A stretch of 64,000 nucleotides of DNA, from contig DASRGK010000066.1 of NCBI GenBank assembly GCA_035651055.1, forward strand, positions 1-64,000, given 5' to 3'. The position numbers and the translations under genes are program-made. The notes beneath the pieces are model-generated. The model was not told the DNA's origin. It searched no databases and saw only the letters and a list, made by a program, of their open reading frames with translations. The stretch is from JAFKKF01 sp035651055 (GTDB lineage Bacteria; Pseudomonadota; Alphaproteobacteria; Rhizobiales; Kaistiaceae). Below, in pieces: positions 41,112 to 49,866 of the stretch (positions within the stretch are counted from its first letter, which is position 1; each line of letters begins with the position of its first letter).

Positions 41112-42280
41112 TGGTCAGCCGCGCCCAGCGCACGCGCTTTTCGGAATGGTGGTGGACGGTCGACAAGATTCTCCTTGCCGGCCTTATCGCCCTGATGTTC
41201 GGCGGCATCGTCCTGTCGCTTGCCGCGAGCCCGGCCGTCGCCGAACGACTCGGCTATGACGACAGCTTCCATTTCGTCAAGCGGCATCTCTTCTTCTTCC
41301 TGCCGGCGCTGGCGGTGATGATCGCGACGTCCTTCCTCACGCCGCGTCAGGTCCGGCGCACCGCGTTCATCATGCTCGGCGTCATGCTGGTTCTCCTGAT
41401 GGCGACGCTCTTTGTCGGCGTCGAGGTCAAGGGCGCCCGCCGCTGGATCGACATTGCCGGCATTTCCATCCAGCCGTCCGAGTTCATGAAACCGGCCTTC
41501 GTCGTCGTGGTCGCGTGGCTCTTCTCGGAGAGCAAACGCCGCACCGACATCCCGACCAACCTCTTTGCGCTCATCCTGCTGGCGGTGGTCGTCTCGCTGC
41601 TCGTCGCCGAACCCGATTTCGGCCAGACCATGCTGGTCGCGGCGGCATGGGGGGCGCTCTTCTTCATGGCCGGCGTGCCGTGGATCTGGATCGCCGGCCT
41701 CGGCGCCGCGGCGGCGGGCGGTATCGTCGCCGCCTATGCCGCGCTGCCGCATGTCGCCGGCCGTATCGACCGCTTCATTTCGCCGGCCTCGGGGGACACG
41801 TTCCAGATCGACACCGCGCTGGAATCGATCCTGCGCGGCGGCTGGCTCGGCCAGGGTCCGGGCGAGGGGACGGTGAAGCGCATCCTTCCCGATGCGCATA
41901 CCGATTTCATCTTCGCGGTGGCGGCCGAAGAGTTCGGCATCATCGTCTGCATCGCGCTGGTTGCCGTCTTCGGGCTCGTCGTAATCCGCGGGTTGTCGCG
42001 AAGCCTCAAGACCGAGGATTCGTTCACGCGGCTTGCCGCGGGCGGCCTGGTTGTCCTCTTCGGCGTCCAGTCGCTCATCAACATGGCGGTCAACCTGAAG
42101 CTCATCCCGGCGAAGGGCATGACGCTGCCTTTCATCTCCTATGGCGGCTCCTCGATGATCGCCGTCGCCTTCGGCATGGGCCTTCTCCTGGCGCTGACCC
42201 GCCGCCGCCCGGAGACGCTCCGCATCACCCCGCGGATCGCGGCGGAGGTCGCCGCCGACGAAGCCCCGGCGCCCGCCTGA
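41111..42280 (+). CDS. ftsW: Septal peptidoglycan glycosyltransferase FtsW
   Basis: The 389-residue SEDS-family membrane protein has ten predicted helices. Family hallmarks are KGARRWIDIAGISIQPSEFMKPAF, AEPDFGQTMLV and GLPFISYGGSS-like LPFISYGGSSMIA. With FtsI it polymerises septal murein from lipid II. Its ATG overlaps the murD stop, and murG follows after 10 bp. Confidence 0.94.
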   Translation: MVSRAQRTRFSEWWWTVDKILLAGLIALMFGGIVLSLAASPAVAERLGYDDSFHFVKRHLFFFLPALAVMIATSFLTPRQVRRTAFIMLGVMLVLLMATLFVGVEVKGARRWIDIAGISIQPSEFMKPAFVVVVAWLFSESKRRTDIPTNLFALILLAVVVSLLVAEPDFGQTMLVAAAWGALFFMAGVPWIWIAGLGAAAAGGIVAAYAALPHVAGRIDRFISPASGDTFQIDTALESILRGGWLGQGPGEGTVKRILPDAHTDFIFAVAAEEFGIIVCIALVAVFGLVVIRGLSRSLKTEDSFTRLAAGGLVVLFGVQSLINMAVNLKLIPAKGMTLPFISYGGSSMIAVAFGMGLLLALTRRRPETLRITPRIAAEVAADEAPAPA

Positions 42281-42290
42281 CCTGACGGCG

Positions 42291-43379
42291 ATGGCAGGGG
42301 TCGCGCTCATCGCCGCCGGCGGGACCGGCGGCCATCTCTTTCCGGCCGAGTCGCTGGCGCTGGCGCTTGCCCGGCGCGGCTGGCGCATTCACCTCGCCAC
42401 CGACCATCGCGCCGAGGGCTACGGTCACGACTTCCCGGCCGAGAAGATTCACATCGTCCCCGCGGCGACGATCACCCGCTCGCCCGTCGCTGCGGCCAAG
42501 GCAGTGATCCAGCTCGGACGCGGCTACATGGCCGCCCGCCGGCTCGTCCGCGCGCTCCGTCCCGATGTCGCCGTCGGCTTCGGCGGCTATCCGACCGTGC
42601 CGCCGATGCTCGCCGCGGCGCGCGCCGGTGTGCCGACCGTCATCCACGACCAGAACGCCGTGCTCGGCCGCGCCAATTCGTTTCTCGCGCCGCGGGTCTC
42701 GGCGATTGCGGTGAGTTTTGCGCGCGTCGCCGGCGCCGGGGACAGGCGCATCACCGAAACCGGCAATCCGGTCCGCCCGGCGGTGATGGAGGCGGCGTCT
42801 GTTCCCTATCCGCCGCTGTCGCCCGGGGGGGACTTCCGGCTCTTGATTTTCGGAGGAAGCCAGGGCGCTCGCTTCCTGTCCGAGGTGGTTCCGGCGGCAA
42901 TCGGTGCCGTTCCGATGCCGATCCGGAGCCGAATCCGCGTTGTCCAGCAGTGCCGCAGGGAGGACCTCGAGGCTGTGAAAAGTGCCTATGCGCGCCTTGA
43001 CGTTCCCGCGGAATTGCAGCCTTTCTTCCGCGACATGCCGTCCCGCATCGCTGCCAGCCACCTCGTCGTCTGCCGCTCCGGCGCGTCCACCGTCGCCGAG
43101 CTCGCCGTCATCGGCCGCCCGGCCATCATGGTGCCCCTTCCCGGTGCGCTCGATCAGGACCAGAAGGCCAATGCCGAGGTGCTTGCGGGCGCCGGCGGCG
43201 GCTGGATGATCGAGCAGAAAGACATGACGCCGCAACGCCTTGCGGGCGAGCTTGCCGACCTCGCATCGCATCCCGAGCGTCTCAGTGCCGCGGCCGCTTC
43301 GGCCCGCAGGATCGGCCGGCCGGACGCCGTCGAGCGCCTCGCCGACCTCGTCGAACGTGTCGCCAGAAAGGCCGCCTAG
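42291..43379 (+). CDS. murG: UDP-GlcNAc:lipid I N-acetylglucosaminyltransferase
   Basis: The 362-residue GT-B enzyme begins with AGGTGGHLFPAESLA, the lipid I-binding glycine loop, and has GGYPTVPPMLAA, IHDQNAVLGRAN, then LLIFGGSQGARFLSEVVP and CRSGASTVAELAVIGRPAIMVPLP in the donor domain. It makes lipid II on the inner face of the membrane. The TAG stop is followed at once by the murC ATG. Confidence 0.95.
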   Translation: MAGVALIAAGGTGGHLFPAESLALALARRGWRIHLATDHRAEGYGHDFPAEKIHIVPAATITRSPVAAAKAVIQLGRGYMAARRLVRALRPDVAVGFGGYPTVPPMLAAARAGVPTVIHDQNAVLGRANSFLAPRVSAIAVSFARVAGAGDRRITETGNPVRPAVMEAASVPYPPLSPGGDFRLLIFGGSQGARFLSEVVPAAIGAVPMPIRSRIRVVQQCRREDLEAVKSAYARLDVPAELQPFFRDMPSRIAASHLVVCRSGASTVAELAVIGRPAIMVPLPGALDQDQKANAEVLAGAGGGWMIEQKDMTPQRLAGELADLASHPERLSAAAASARRIGRPDAVERLADLVERVARKAA

Positions 43380-44795
43380 ATGAAGCTTCCCCGCGACACC
43401 GGTCCCATCCATTTCGTCGGCATCGGCGGCATCGGCATGAGCGGTATCGCCGAGGTGCTGGTCAACCTCGGCTATCGCGTCCAGGGCTCCGATGCCGCGG
43501 AGAACGCCAACGTGCTGCGCCTGCGGGAGAAGGGCGTCAGGATCGCCATCGGCCACGACGCAGCCAACCTCGGCGAGGCGCACGTGGTCGTCGTCTCGTC
43601 AGCCATCAAGCGCAACAATCCGGAACTCGTCGCGGCCCGCGAACGGCTGCTGCCGGTCGTCCGCCGTGCCGAGATGCTTGCCGAGCTGATGCGCCTCAAG
43701 CAGGCGATCGCGGTTGCCGGCACCCACGGCAAGACAACGACCACGTCGATGGTGGCGGCGCTGCTGGTCGCCGGCGGCCTCGACCCGACCGTCATCAACG
43801 GCGGGATCATCAACGCCTACGGCACCAACGCGCGCATGGGCGCCAGCGACTGGATGGTGGTCGAGGCCGACGAGTCGGACGGCACGTTCGTGAAGCTGCC
43901 GGTCGACGTCGCCCTCGTCACCAATATCGACCCCGAACATCTCGACTATTACGGCACCTTCGACCGCGTTCGCGATGCATTCATGCACTTCGTCGAAAAC
44001 GTTCCTTTCTACGGCTTCGCCGTGATGTGCATGGACCATCCCGAGGTGCAGGCCCTTATCGGCCGGATCGAGGATCGCCGCATCATCACCTACGGCGCCA
44101 CGCCGCAGGCGGATGTCCGCTACGTCGATCTGAAGGTCGAGGGCCGCACTTCGCGCTTCACCGCGCTCATCCGCGACCGCGTCAGCGGCAAGACGCATGC
44201 GATTCCCGACCTCGTCGTGCCGATGCCGGGCATCCACAACGTCCTCAACGCCACCGGCGCGGTCGCCGTCGCCCATCACATCGGCATCGCCGACGCGGCG
44301 ATCGCGGCCGGCCTGGCGGGCTTCGGCGGCGTCAAGCGCCGCTTCACCCATACCGGCACCTGGAACGGCGTCGAGGTGATCGACGATTACGGCCATCACC
44401 CGGTCGAGATCGCCGCCGTCCTCAAAGCCGCGCGCTCCGTGGTCGACGGCCACCACGTCATTGCCGTGGTGCAGCCGCACCGCTTCACGCGGCTCCGCGA
44501 TCTCTTCGACCAGTTCTGCGCCTGCTTCAACGATGCCGACACGGTGATCGTCGCGCCGGTCTATCCGGCGGGCGAGACGCCGATCCCCGGAATCGACCGC
44601 GACGCGCTGGTCGAAGGCTTGCGGCTGAGCGGCCACCGCGATGCGCGCGCGCTTGCCGGCCCCGAGGCGCTGCCGGAGACGATCGCCGGCCTCGCCAGGC
44701 CCGGCGACTATGTCGTCTGCCTCGGCGCCGGCTCGATCAGCCAGTGGGCCAACGCCCTGCCGGCGCAACTGGCGAAAATCGCTCCGAGCGCATAG
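43380..44795 (+). CDS. murC: UDP-MurNAc:L-alanine ligase
   Basis: The 471-residue Mur ligase has FVGIGGIGMSGIAEVL at the N-terminus, the P-loop VAGTHGKTTTTSMVA, VEADESDGTFVKL and the third-domain DDYGHHPVEIAAVL. It adds the first amino acid to UDP-MurNAc. In most dcw clusters murB or ddl comes next; here a two-gene toxin-antitoxin unit starts only 9 bp after the stop. Confidence 0.95.
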   Translation: MKLPRDTGPIHFVGIGGIGMSGIAEVLVNLGYRVQGSDAAENANVLRLREKGVRIAIGHDAANLGEAHVVVVSSAIKRNNPELVAARERLLPVVRRAEMLAELMRLKQAIAVAGTHGKTTTTSMVAALLVAGGLDPTVINGGIINAYGTNARMGASDWMVVEADESDGTFVKLPVDVALVTNIDPEHLDYYGTFDRVRDAFMHFVENVPFYGFAVMCMDHPEVQALIGRIEDRRIITYGATPQADVRYVDLKVEGRTSRFTALIRDRVSGKTHAIPDLVVPMPGIHNVLNATGAVAVAHHIGIADAAIAAGLAGFGGVKRRFTHTGTWNGVEVIDDYGHHPVEIAAVLKAARSVVDGHHVIAVVQPHRFTRLRDLFDQFCACFNDADTVIVAPVYPAGETPIPGIDRDALVEGLRLSGHRDARALAGPEALPETIAGLARPGDYVVCLGAGSISQWANALPAQLAKIAPSA

Positions 44796-44804
44796 ATTCC
44801 GCGC

Positions 44805-45131
44805 ATGAGCGATGCAGCATTGAGGGCAAGGAGCGTCAGCCGCGAACAACTGATCGCGGAGCTGCGGGCGCTCATGCCGGAGTTCATCCGGGCCGGCGTC
44901 ACCCACATGACGCTGTTCGGCTCGCGAGCGCGGCAGGATAATCGTCCGGACAGCGACGTTGACGTCGCGATCGAGGTCGACCCGAAACGCAAATTCTCGC
45001 TGGTCGACCTGATCGGCGTCGAGCATGTGATCGTTGACAATGTCGGCTTGGTCGCCAACGCTCAGATGCGCCGTAGCCTCTCGCCAAAATTTCATGAAGA
45101 ACTCGCACGTGACGGCCTAGATATTTTCTGA
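44805..45131 (+). CDS. MNT-type nucleotidyltransferase antitoxin (MntA), module 2
   Basis: The 108-residue protein is a minimal nucleotidyltransferase with THMTLFGSRARQDNRPDSDVDVAIEVD, the GSx10DxD site. It resembles MntA antitoxins that AMPylate their HepT partner. Unlike module 1, it has no DNA-binding domain. It starts 9 bp after murC with no room for its own promoter, so it should be read with the dcw genes. Base composition is lower in GC than the neighbouring mur genes. The stop overlaps the HepT start (TGATG). Confidence 0.85.
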   Translation: MSDAALRARSVSREQLIAELRALMPEFIRAGVTHMTLFGSRARQDNRPDSDVDVAIEVDPKRKFSLVDLIGVEHVIVDNVGLVANAQMRRSLSPKFHEELARDGLDIF

Positions 45132-45496
45132 TGGTCGACCGGGTGAAAGAGCGGCTGCTTCACATTCAGCAGGCCATTCAGAAAATTCGCGACATGCTTG
45201 CGGGGAGGTCGCTTGAGGAGGTCGCCCGAGATCCCGTAATTCAAGCGGCGTTCGAAAGGTTCTTGGAAATCATCAGCGAGGCCGCGCGGCACGTTCCCGA
45301 GCAGCTCACCACCCGAAGCTCTCAGGAGATTCCATGGCGCCGCATTCGTGACCTCGGCAATCGCCTTCGTCACGAATACCAGCGTGTCGATCCGCAGATT
45401 CTCTGGTCGGTCTACGAGAACGATCTCGACCCCTTGGAAAAGGCGGTGGACGCAATGCTTGCCGCGCACGCCGGTTCGCAGGGCGGAGCATCGTGA
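45131..45496 (+). CDS. HepT-family toxin (DUF86), module 2
   Basis: The 121-residue helical protein has FERFLEIISEAARHVPEQL and RRIRDLGNRLRHEYQRVD, with the His and Tyr of the HEPN RNase site. It belongs to the same subgroup as the toxin of module 1 (G-N-x-L-R-H-x-Y). Its stop TGA overlaps the GTG start of murB by 4 bases, so ribosomes finishing the toxin may start murB. AT content is higher than in the cluster around it. The pair was probably inserted between murC and murB. Confidence 0.87.
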   Translation: MVDRVKERLLHIQQAIQKIRDMLAGRSLEEVARDPVIQAAFERFLEIISEAARHVPEQLTTRSSQEIPWRRIRDLGNRLRHEYQRVDPQILWSVYENDLDPLEKAVDAMLAAHAGSQGGAS

Positions 45497-46446
45497 CCGG
45501 CCCGAGCGTCGCTCGCCTCGGCGATCTCTCCGGCATCCGCGGACGCCTCACCGCCGATGCGGCGCTGGCGCCTTTCACCTGGTTCCGCGTCGGCGGGCCC
45601 GCCGAGTACCTGTTTCAGCCGGCGGACGAGGACGACCTTGGCGCCTTCCTTGCCCGCATCCCGCCCGACGTTCCGGTGAACGTCTTCGGCGTCGGCTCCA
45701 ACCTGCTCGTCCGTGACGGCGGCGTGAAGGGCGTGGTCGTTCGTCTCTCCGCCAAAGGCTTCGGCCAGGCGCTCGTTGAAGGCGAAACCCGCATCCGTGC
45801 CGGCATGGCGCTGCCCGACAAGCGGCTCGCGGCGGTTGCCCTCGAAGCCGGCATCGGCGGTTTCGCCTTCTATCACGGCATCCCCGGCACACTCGGCGGG
45901 GCTCTCCGCATGAACGCCGGCGCCAACGGGGTCGAGACGCGGGAGCGCCTGGTCGAGGCTAGCGCCGTCGACCGGGAAGGGCGCTATCATCGCCTCTCCA
46001 ATGCCGACATGGGCTTCACCTACCGGCACAGCGGCGCGCCGGAAGATCTCATCTTCACCTCGGCGCTCTTCGAAGGGCCGAAGGCGGACCGCGCCGCCAT
46101 CCAGGCCGAGATGGACGCCGTCCAGCGCCACCGCGAAACCGCCCAGCCGATCCGGGAGAAGACCGGCGGTTCGACCTTCACCAATCCGCCCGGCAGGAAG
46201 GCGTGGCAGCTCATCGATGCGGCCGGCTGCCGCGGTCTCCGCGTCCGGGGCGCGATGGTCTCGGAGATGCACTGCAATTTCCTGATCAATGTCGGCTCCG
46301 CGACCGCCCACGACCTCGAACTGCTCGGCGAGACGGTTCGCGCGCGCGTCTTCGAGACGAGCGGCGTCCGTCTCGAATGGGAGATCAGGATGCTCGGGCG
46401 GCCAAAGCCCGGCGAGGCCGTGCAGCCGTTCCTCGGCAAGGCCTGA
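45493..46446 (+). CDS. murB: UDP-N-acetylenolpyruvoylglucosamine reductase
   Basis: The 317-residue flavoenzyme has TWFRVGGPAEYLFQPADEDDL, FGVGSNLLVRDGGVKGVV (FAD pocket), YHGIPGTLGGALRMNAGANG and KTGGSTFTNPPGRKAWQLI with the catalytic serine. It uses NADPH to make UDP-MurNAc. The GTG start overlaps the HepT stop, an unusual arrangement because the usual upstream neighbour is murC. The length is normal and no motif is lost. Confidence 0.94.
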   Translation: MTGPSVARLGDLSGIRGRLTADAALAPFTWFRVGGPAEYLFQPADEDDLGAFLARIPPDVPVNVFGVGSNLLVRDGGVKGVVVRLSAKGFGQALVEGETRIRAGMALPDKRLAAVALEAGIGGFAFYHGIPGTLGGALRMNAGANGVETRERLVEASAVDREGRYHRLSNADMGFTYRHSGAPEDLIFTSALFEGPKADRAAIQAEMDAVQRHRETAQPIREKTGGSTFTNPPGRKAWQLIDAAGCRGLRVRGAMVSEMHCNFLINVGSATAHDLELLGETVRARVFETSGVRLEWEIRMLGRPKPGEAVQPFLGKA

Positions 46447-46552
46447 AATATAGGGTCATCGCGGCGCGGCCCCGGAGCCCGTCCGGGCGGCGGCTGGGTG
46501 GGGCGGAGGTCGACCTGAAATTCGCGCGGCGGGCGCCCGCGAAACGCCGTTT

Positions 46553-46570
46553 GGTTAACGTTTCTTAACC
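46553..46570. promoter_or_regulatory. 18-bp inverted repeat GGTTAA...TTAACC upstream of ddlB
   Basis: GGTTAA and TTAACC flank CGTTTC. Its TTAA-N6-TTAA core differs by one base from the CtrA site TTAA-N7-TTAA used at ftsQ promoters in Caulobacter. It sits in the only sizeable gap (175 bp) between murB and ftsA, so an internal promoter here is plausible. Confidence 0.4.
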
Positions 46571-46621
46571 ACTTTTCTCCGCATAGTGCGGCCGACGGAT
46601 TTTCGTCCAGGGTCGTCGCGC

Positions 46622-47542
46622 TTGGCCAAGCATGTCGCGGTCTTGATGGGGGGCTGGTCGAGCGAGCGGCCGGTCTCCCTGTCCTCGGGGAACGCCTGCG
46701 CCGATGCCGCCGAGGCGGCGGGCTACCGCGTCAGCCGCGTCGATGTGGCGCGCGACATCGCCGAGGTGCTCGCAAAGCTGAGGCCCGACGTTGCGCTCAA
46801 CGCGCTCCACGGCCCCTTCGGCGAGGATGGCTGCATCCAGGGCGTCCTCGAAATCCTGGCCATCCCGTACACCCATTCCGGCGTGCTCGCCTCGGCGCTG
46901 GCGATGAACAAGCCGAAGGCCAAGGACGTGATGAAGGCCGCCGGCATCCCGGTCGCCGAAGCGCTCCTGATGAACCGCTTCGAGGTGGCCAAGGCGCACG
47001 TCATGCCGCCGCCCTATGTCGTCAAGCCCCCGAACGAAGGATCGAGCTTCGGCGTCCTCATCGTGAAGGAGGACGCACCCCATCCGCCGCAGGAACTCTA
47101 CGGAGAGGAGTGGAAGCACGGCGACACGGTGATGGTCGAGCGCTTCATTGCGGGGCGTGAACTCACCTGCGCGGTGCGCGGCGACGAGGCGCTCGGCGTC
47201 ATCGACATCCTCACCGACCAGCGCTTCTACGACTACCATGCGAAATATGCCGCAGGCGGGTCAAAACACGTCCTTCCCGCGCAAATTTCACCAATTGTTT
47301 ACCAAAATGTACGGATGCTCGCGCTGCGGGCCCATCAGGCTTTGGGCTGTCGTGGGGTCAGTCGCGCCGACTTCCGGTTCGACGACAGGCCGGGCGGGTC
47401 GGGCGAACTGATCTGTCTCGAAGTCAACACGCAGCCGGGCATGACGGCGACCTCGCTGGTCCCGGAAATGGCGGCGTATGCCGGCATGGATTTTCCGTCT
47501 CTCGTGCGTTGGATGGTGGAGGACGCGTCTTGCAATCGGTAG
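46622..47542 (+). CDS. ddlB: D-alanine:D-alanine ligase
   Basis: The 306-residue ATP-grasp enzyme begins with AKHVAVLMGGWSSERPVSLSSG, has ALHGPFGEDGCIQGVLEI, VVKPPNEGSSFGV and LEVNTQPGMTATSLVPEMA. It joins two D-alanines for MurF. The start was set at TTG 46622 because AKHVAVLMGG is the normal family N-terminus; a GTG at 46586 would add twelve residues without a ribosome binding site. The stop overlaps the coding region of ftsQ. Confidence 0.93.
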   Translation: MAKHVAVLMGGWSSERPVSLSSGNACADAAEAAGYRVSRVDVARDIAEVLAKLRPDVALNALHGPFGEDGCIQGVLEILAIPYTHSGVLASALAMNKPKAKDVMKAAGIPVAEALLMNRFEVAKAHVMPPPYVVKPPNEGSSFGVLIVKEDAPHPPQELYGEEWKHGDTVMVERFIAGRELTCAVRGDEALGVIDILTDQRFYDYHAKYAAGGSKHVLPAQISPIVYQNVRMLALRAHQALGCRGVSRADFRFDDRPGGSGELICLEVNTQPGMTATSLVPEMAAYAGMDFPSLVRWMVEDASCNR

Positions 47543-48441
47543 GGGTAGATCGCCCTGATCTTGAGGCAGAGGATGCACCGGCCAACCCCGGCTGGGCGTA
47601 CCGCATCGTGCTGCCCCGGTTTCTGCGCAGGCCGGTGCGCGCGCTTCTGAAGCTGCAGCCGCCGCGCTATTTCGGCCTGAAGGGCCTGGCGGCGCTGTTC
47701 GGGTTGACCGCCGTCGCCGGCGTGGTCATCGGCGGCCACTCCACCGCGGTAGTCGCAGCCCTCACGTCCTGGGGCGGCCTGGCGATCGAGAACGTCCAGA
47801 TCACCGGTCAGAGCGAGACCGCCGAGACGGACGTCCTCAACGCTCTTGCCATCGATACGCTGCCCTCGCTGGTCACCTTCGACGTCGATGCGGCGCGCGC
47901 CCGCGTCGAAGCGCTGCCCTGGGTGCAGCAGGCGACCATCAAGAAGCTCTATCCCGACACCCTGCAGGTCGCGGTGGTCGAGCGAACCCCCTACGCGATC
48001 TGGAAGCACGACGACGTGATTTCCCTGGTCGACAAGGACGGCAAGGTCATCGTCGACGATGTCGGCGACCGTTACAGCGCGCTGCCCTTCGTCGTCGGCC
48101 CCGGCGCCGGCAAGCGCGCCGCCGAATTTGCCGCCCTGGTTGCCGGGGCTCCGACGCTGGCGCCGCGCATCCGCGCCGGCGTGCTCGTCTCCGAGCGGCG
48201 GTGGAACATCGCGCTCGACAACGGCGTCGAGCTTCTTCTTCCCGAGGAGGATCCCGCCGGTGCTCTCGTCGCCGCCTCTGCGCTCGACGGCGAAAACGGC
48301 CTGCTCTCGCGCGACATCGCCGCCGTCGACCTCCGCCAGCCCGACCGTCTCGTGGTCCGTCTCACCGACGCCGGGCTTTCCGCACGCGACGCAACGATCA
48401 AGGCCCGCGACAAGCTGATGAAGAAGGGCAAGGCGACATGA
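47530..48441 (+). CDS. ftsQ: Cell division protein FtsQ
   Basis: The 303-residue protein has a cytoplasmic N-terminus, one transmembrane helix near residues 55-75, and a periplasmic POTRA domain (from about residue 85, IENVQITGQSETAETDVLNAL). It links early and late divisome parts together with FtsL and FtsB. TTG at 47530 is preferred because GGAGGACG lies 9 bases upstream; another TTG at 47509 is possible. The gene overlaps the ddlB 3' end and the ftsA start (ATGA). Confidence 0.9.
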   Translation: MQSVGVDRPDLEAEDAPANPGWAYRIVLPRFLRRPVRALLKLQPPRYFGLKGLAALFGLTAVAGVVIGGHSTAVVAALTSWGGLAIENVQITGQSETAETDVLNALAIDTLPSLVTFDVDAARARVEALPWVQQATIKKLYPDTLQVAVVERTPYAIWKHDDVISLVDKDGKVIVDDVGDRYSALPFVVGPGAGKRAAEFAALVAGAPTLAPRIRAGVLVSERRWNIALDNGVELLLPEEDPAGALVAASALDGENGLLSRDIAAVDLRQPDRLVVRLTDAGLSARDATIKARDKLMKKGKAT

Positions 48442-49766
48442 AGCTCTTCGGGGTCAGCGAGGAGAGGGGCCGGGGGCTCACCCGGCGACGCCAGATCGTC
48501 TCCATCCTCGACATCGGCTCGACCAAGATCTGCTGCCTGATCGGCGAGATGCGGCCGCGCCATCCGGAGGAAGGCGATTCCCTCCGCGCGCGCACGCACT
48601 CGATCGAGGTGCTCGGCATCGGCCACCAGCGCTCGCGCGGCATCAAGTCGGGCTTCGTCGCCAATCTCGACGCCGCCGAGCAGGCGATCCGGCTGGCGGT
48701 CGACGCCGCCGAGCGGATGGCCGGGATCACGGTCGAGTCCCTCATCGTCAACCTGTCTGCGGGGCGGCTGGCGAGCGAGACCTATTCGGCCAGCGTCAAT
48801 CTGTCCGGCAACACGGTCGGCGAAGCCGATATCGGCCGCGTCCTGTCGGCCGGACGCCGTCACTCGGTGAGCAGCGGCCGGTCCGTCGTCCATTCGCTCC
48901 CGATCGGCTACTCGCTCGACGCCGATTCCGGCATCGCCGATCCGCGCGGCATGGTCGGCGAGCGCCTCGGCGTCGACATGCACATGGTGACGGCGGAAGC
49001 GCCGCCGCTCCGCAATCTCGAACTGTCGATCAACCGCTGTCATCTGTCGATCGAGACGCTGGTGGCGTCGCCCTATGCCAGCGGCCTTTCGGTGCTCGTC
49101 GACGATGAGGCCGAGCTCGGCTGCGCCTGCATCGATTTCGGCGGCGGCACCACCACGATCGCGGTCTTCATGAAGGGCCAGTTCGTCCATGTCGACGCCA
49201 TCGCCGTCGGCGGTCATCACATCACCACCGATATCGCCCGCGGCCTCTCGACCCGGATCGAGGACGCCGAACGGCTGAAGACCATGCACGGCAGCGCGCT
49301 GCCCAGCGCCGCCGACGACCGCGACGTCCTGTCGGTGCCGCCGATCGGCGATGACGAGCACGACGTCCCGAACCAGGTGCCGCGCTCGACGCTGACCCGC
49401 ATCATTCGCCCGCGCATCGAGGAAATCCTCGAACTGGTCCGCGACCGCCTCAACGCTTCCGGCTTCGCCCCGCTGGTCGGGCGCCGGATGGTGCTGACCG
49501 GCGGCGCCAGCCAGCTCACCGGGCTCGCCGAAGCGGCGCGCCGGATTCTGGCGCGCAACGTCCGGCTCGGCCGTCCGCTCGGCATCACCGGGATGCCCGA
49601 GGTGGCCAAGGGGCCGGCCTTCGCGACGGCTGCCGGACTGCTCATCTACCCGCAGGTCGCCGAGATGGAACAGCTCGACGCGGCCGGGGAGCCGAGGCTG
49701 GCGATGACCGGCACCGGCGGCAACTACTTCTCCCGCGTCGGCCAGTGGCTGAGGGAAAGTTTCTAG
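48438..49766 (+). CDS. ftsA: Cell division protein FtsA
   Basis: The 442-residue actin-fold ATPase begins VSILDIGSTKICCLIGEM (phosphate 1), includes the 1C domain with SIEVLGIGHQRSRGIKSG and DFGGGTTTIAVFMKGQFVHVDAIAVGGHHITTDIA. It anchors the FtsZ ring to the membrane through a C-terminal amphipathic helix (final residues include VGQWLRESF). ATG overlaps the ftsQ stop. The 100 bp to ftsZ hold no gene. Confidence 0.95.
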   Translation: MKLFGVSEERGRGLTRRRQIVSILDIGSTKICCLIGEMRPRHPEEGDSLRARTHSIEVLGIGHQRSRGIKSGFVANLDAAEQAIRLAVDAAERMAGITVESLIVNLSAGRLASETYSASVNLSGNTVGEADIGRVLSAGRRHSVSSGRSVVHSLPIGYSLDADSGIADPRGMVGERLGVDMHMVTAEAPPLRNLELSINRCHLSIETLVASPYASGLSVLVDDEAELGCACIDFGGGTTTIAVFMKGQFVHVDAIAVGGHHITTDIARGLSTRIEDAERLKTMHGSALPSAADDRDVLSVPPIGDDEHDVPNQVPRSTLTRIIRPRIEEILELVRDRLNASGFAPLVGRRMVLTGGASQLTGLAEAARRILARNVRLGRPLGITGMPEVAKGPAFATAAGLLIYPQVAEMEQLDAAGEPRLAMTGTGGNYFSRVGQWLRESF

Positions 49767-49866
49767 ACGCCGGGTGGCGTCGGGCGTCCGCGGCGGCGGC
49801 GCCTGTCTGAGGCAAGGCAAGGCCGCTGGGACGCCGGCGGTCGGAGAGTTCGAGACGAGGGTGCCC

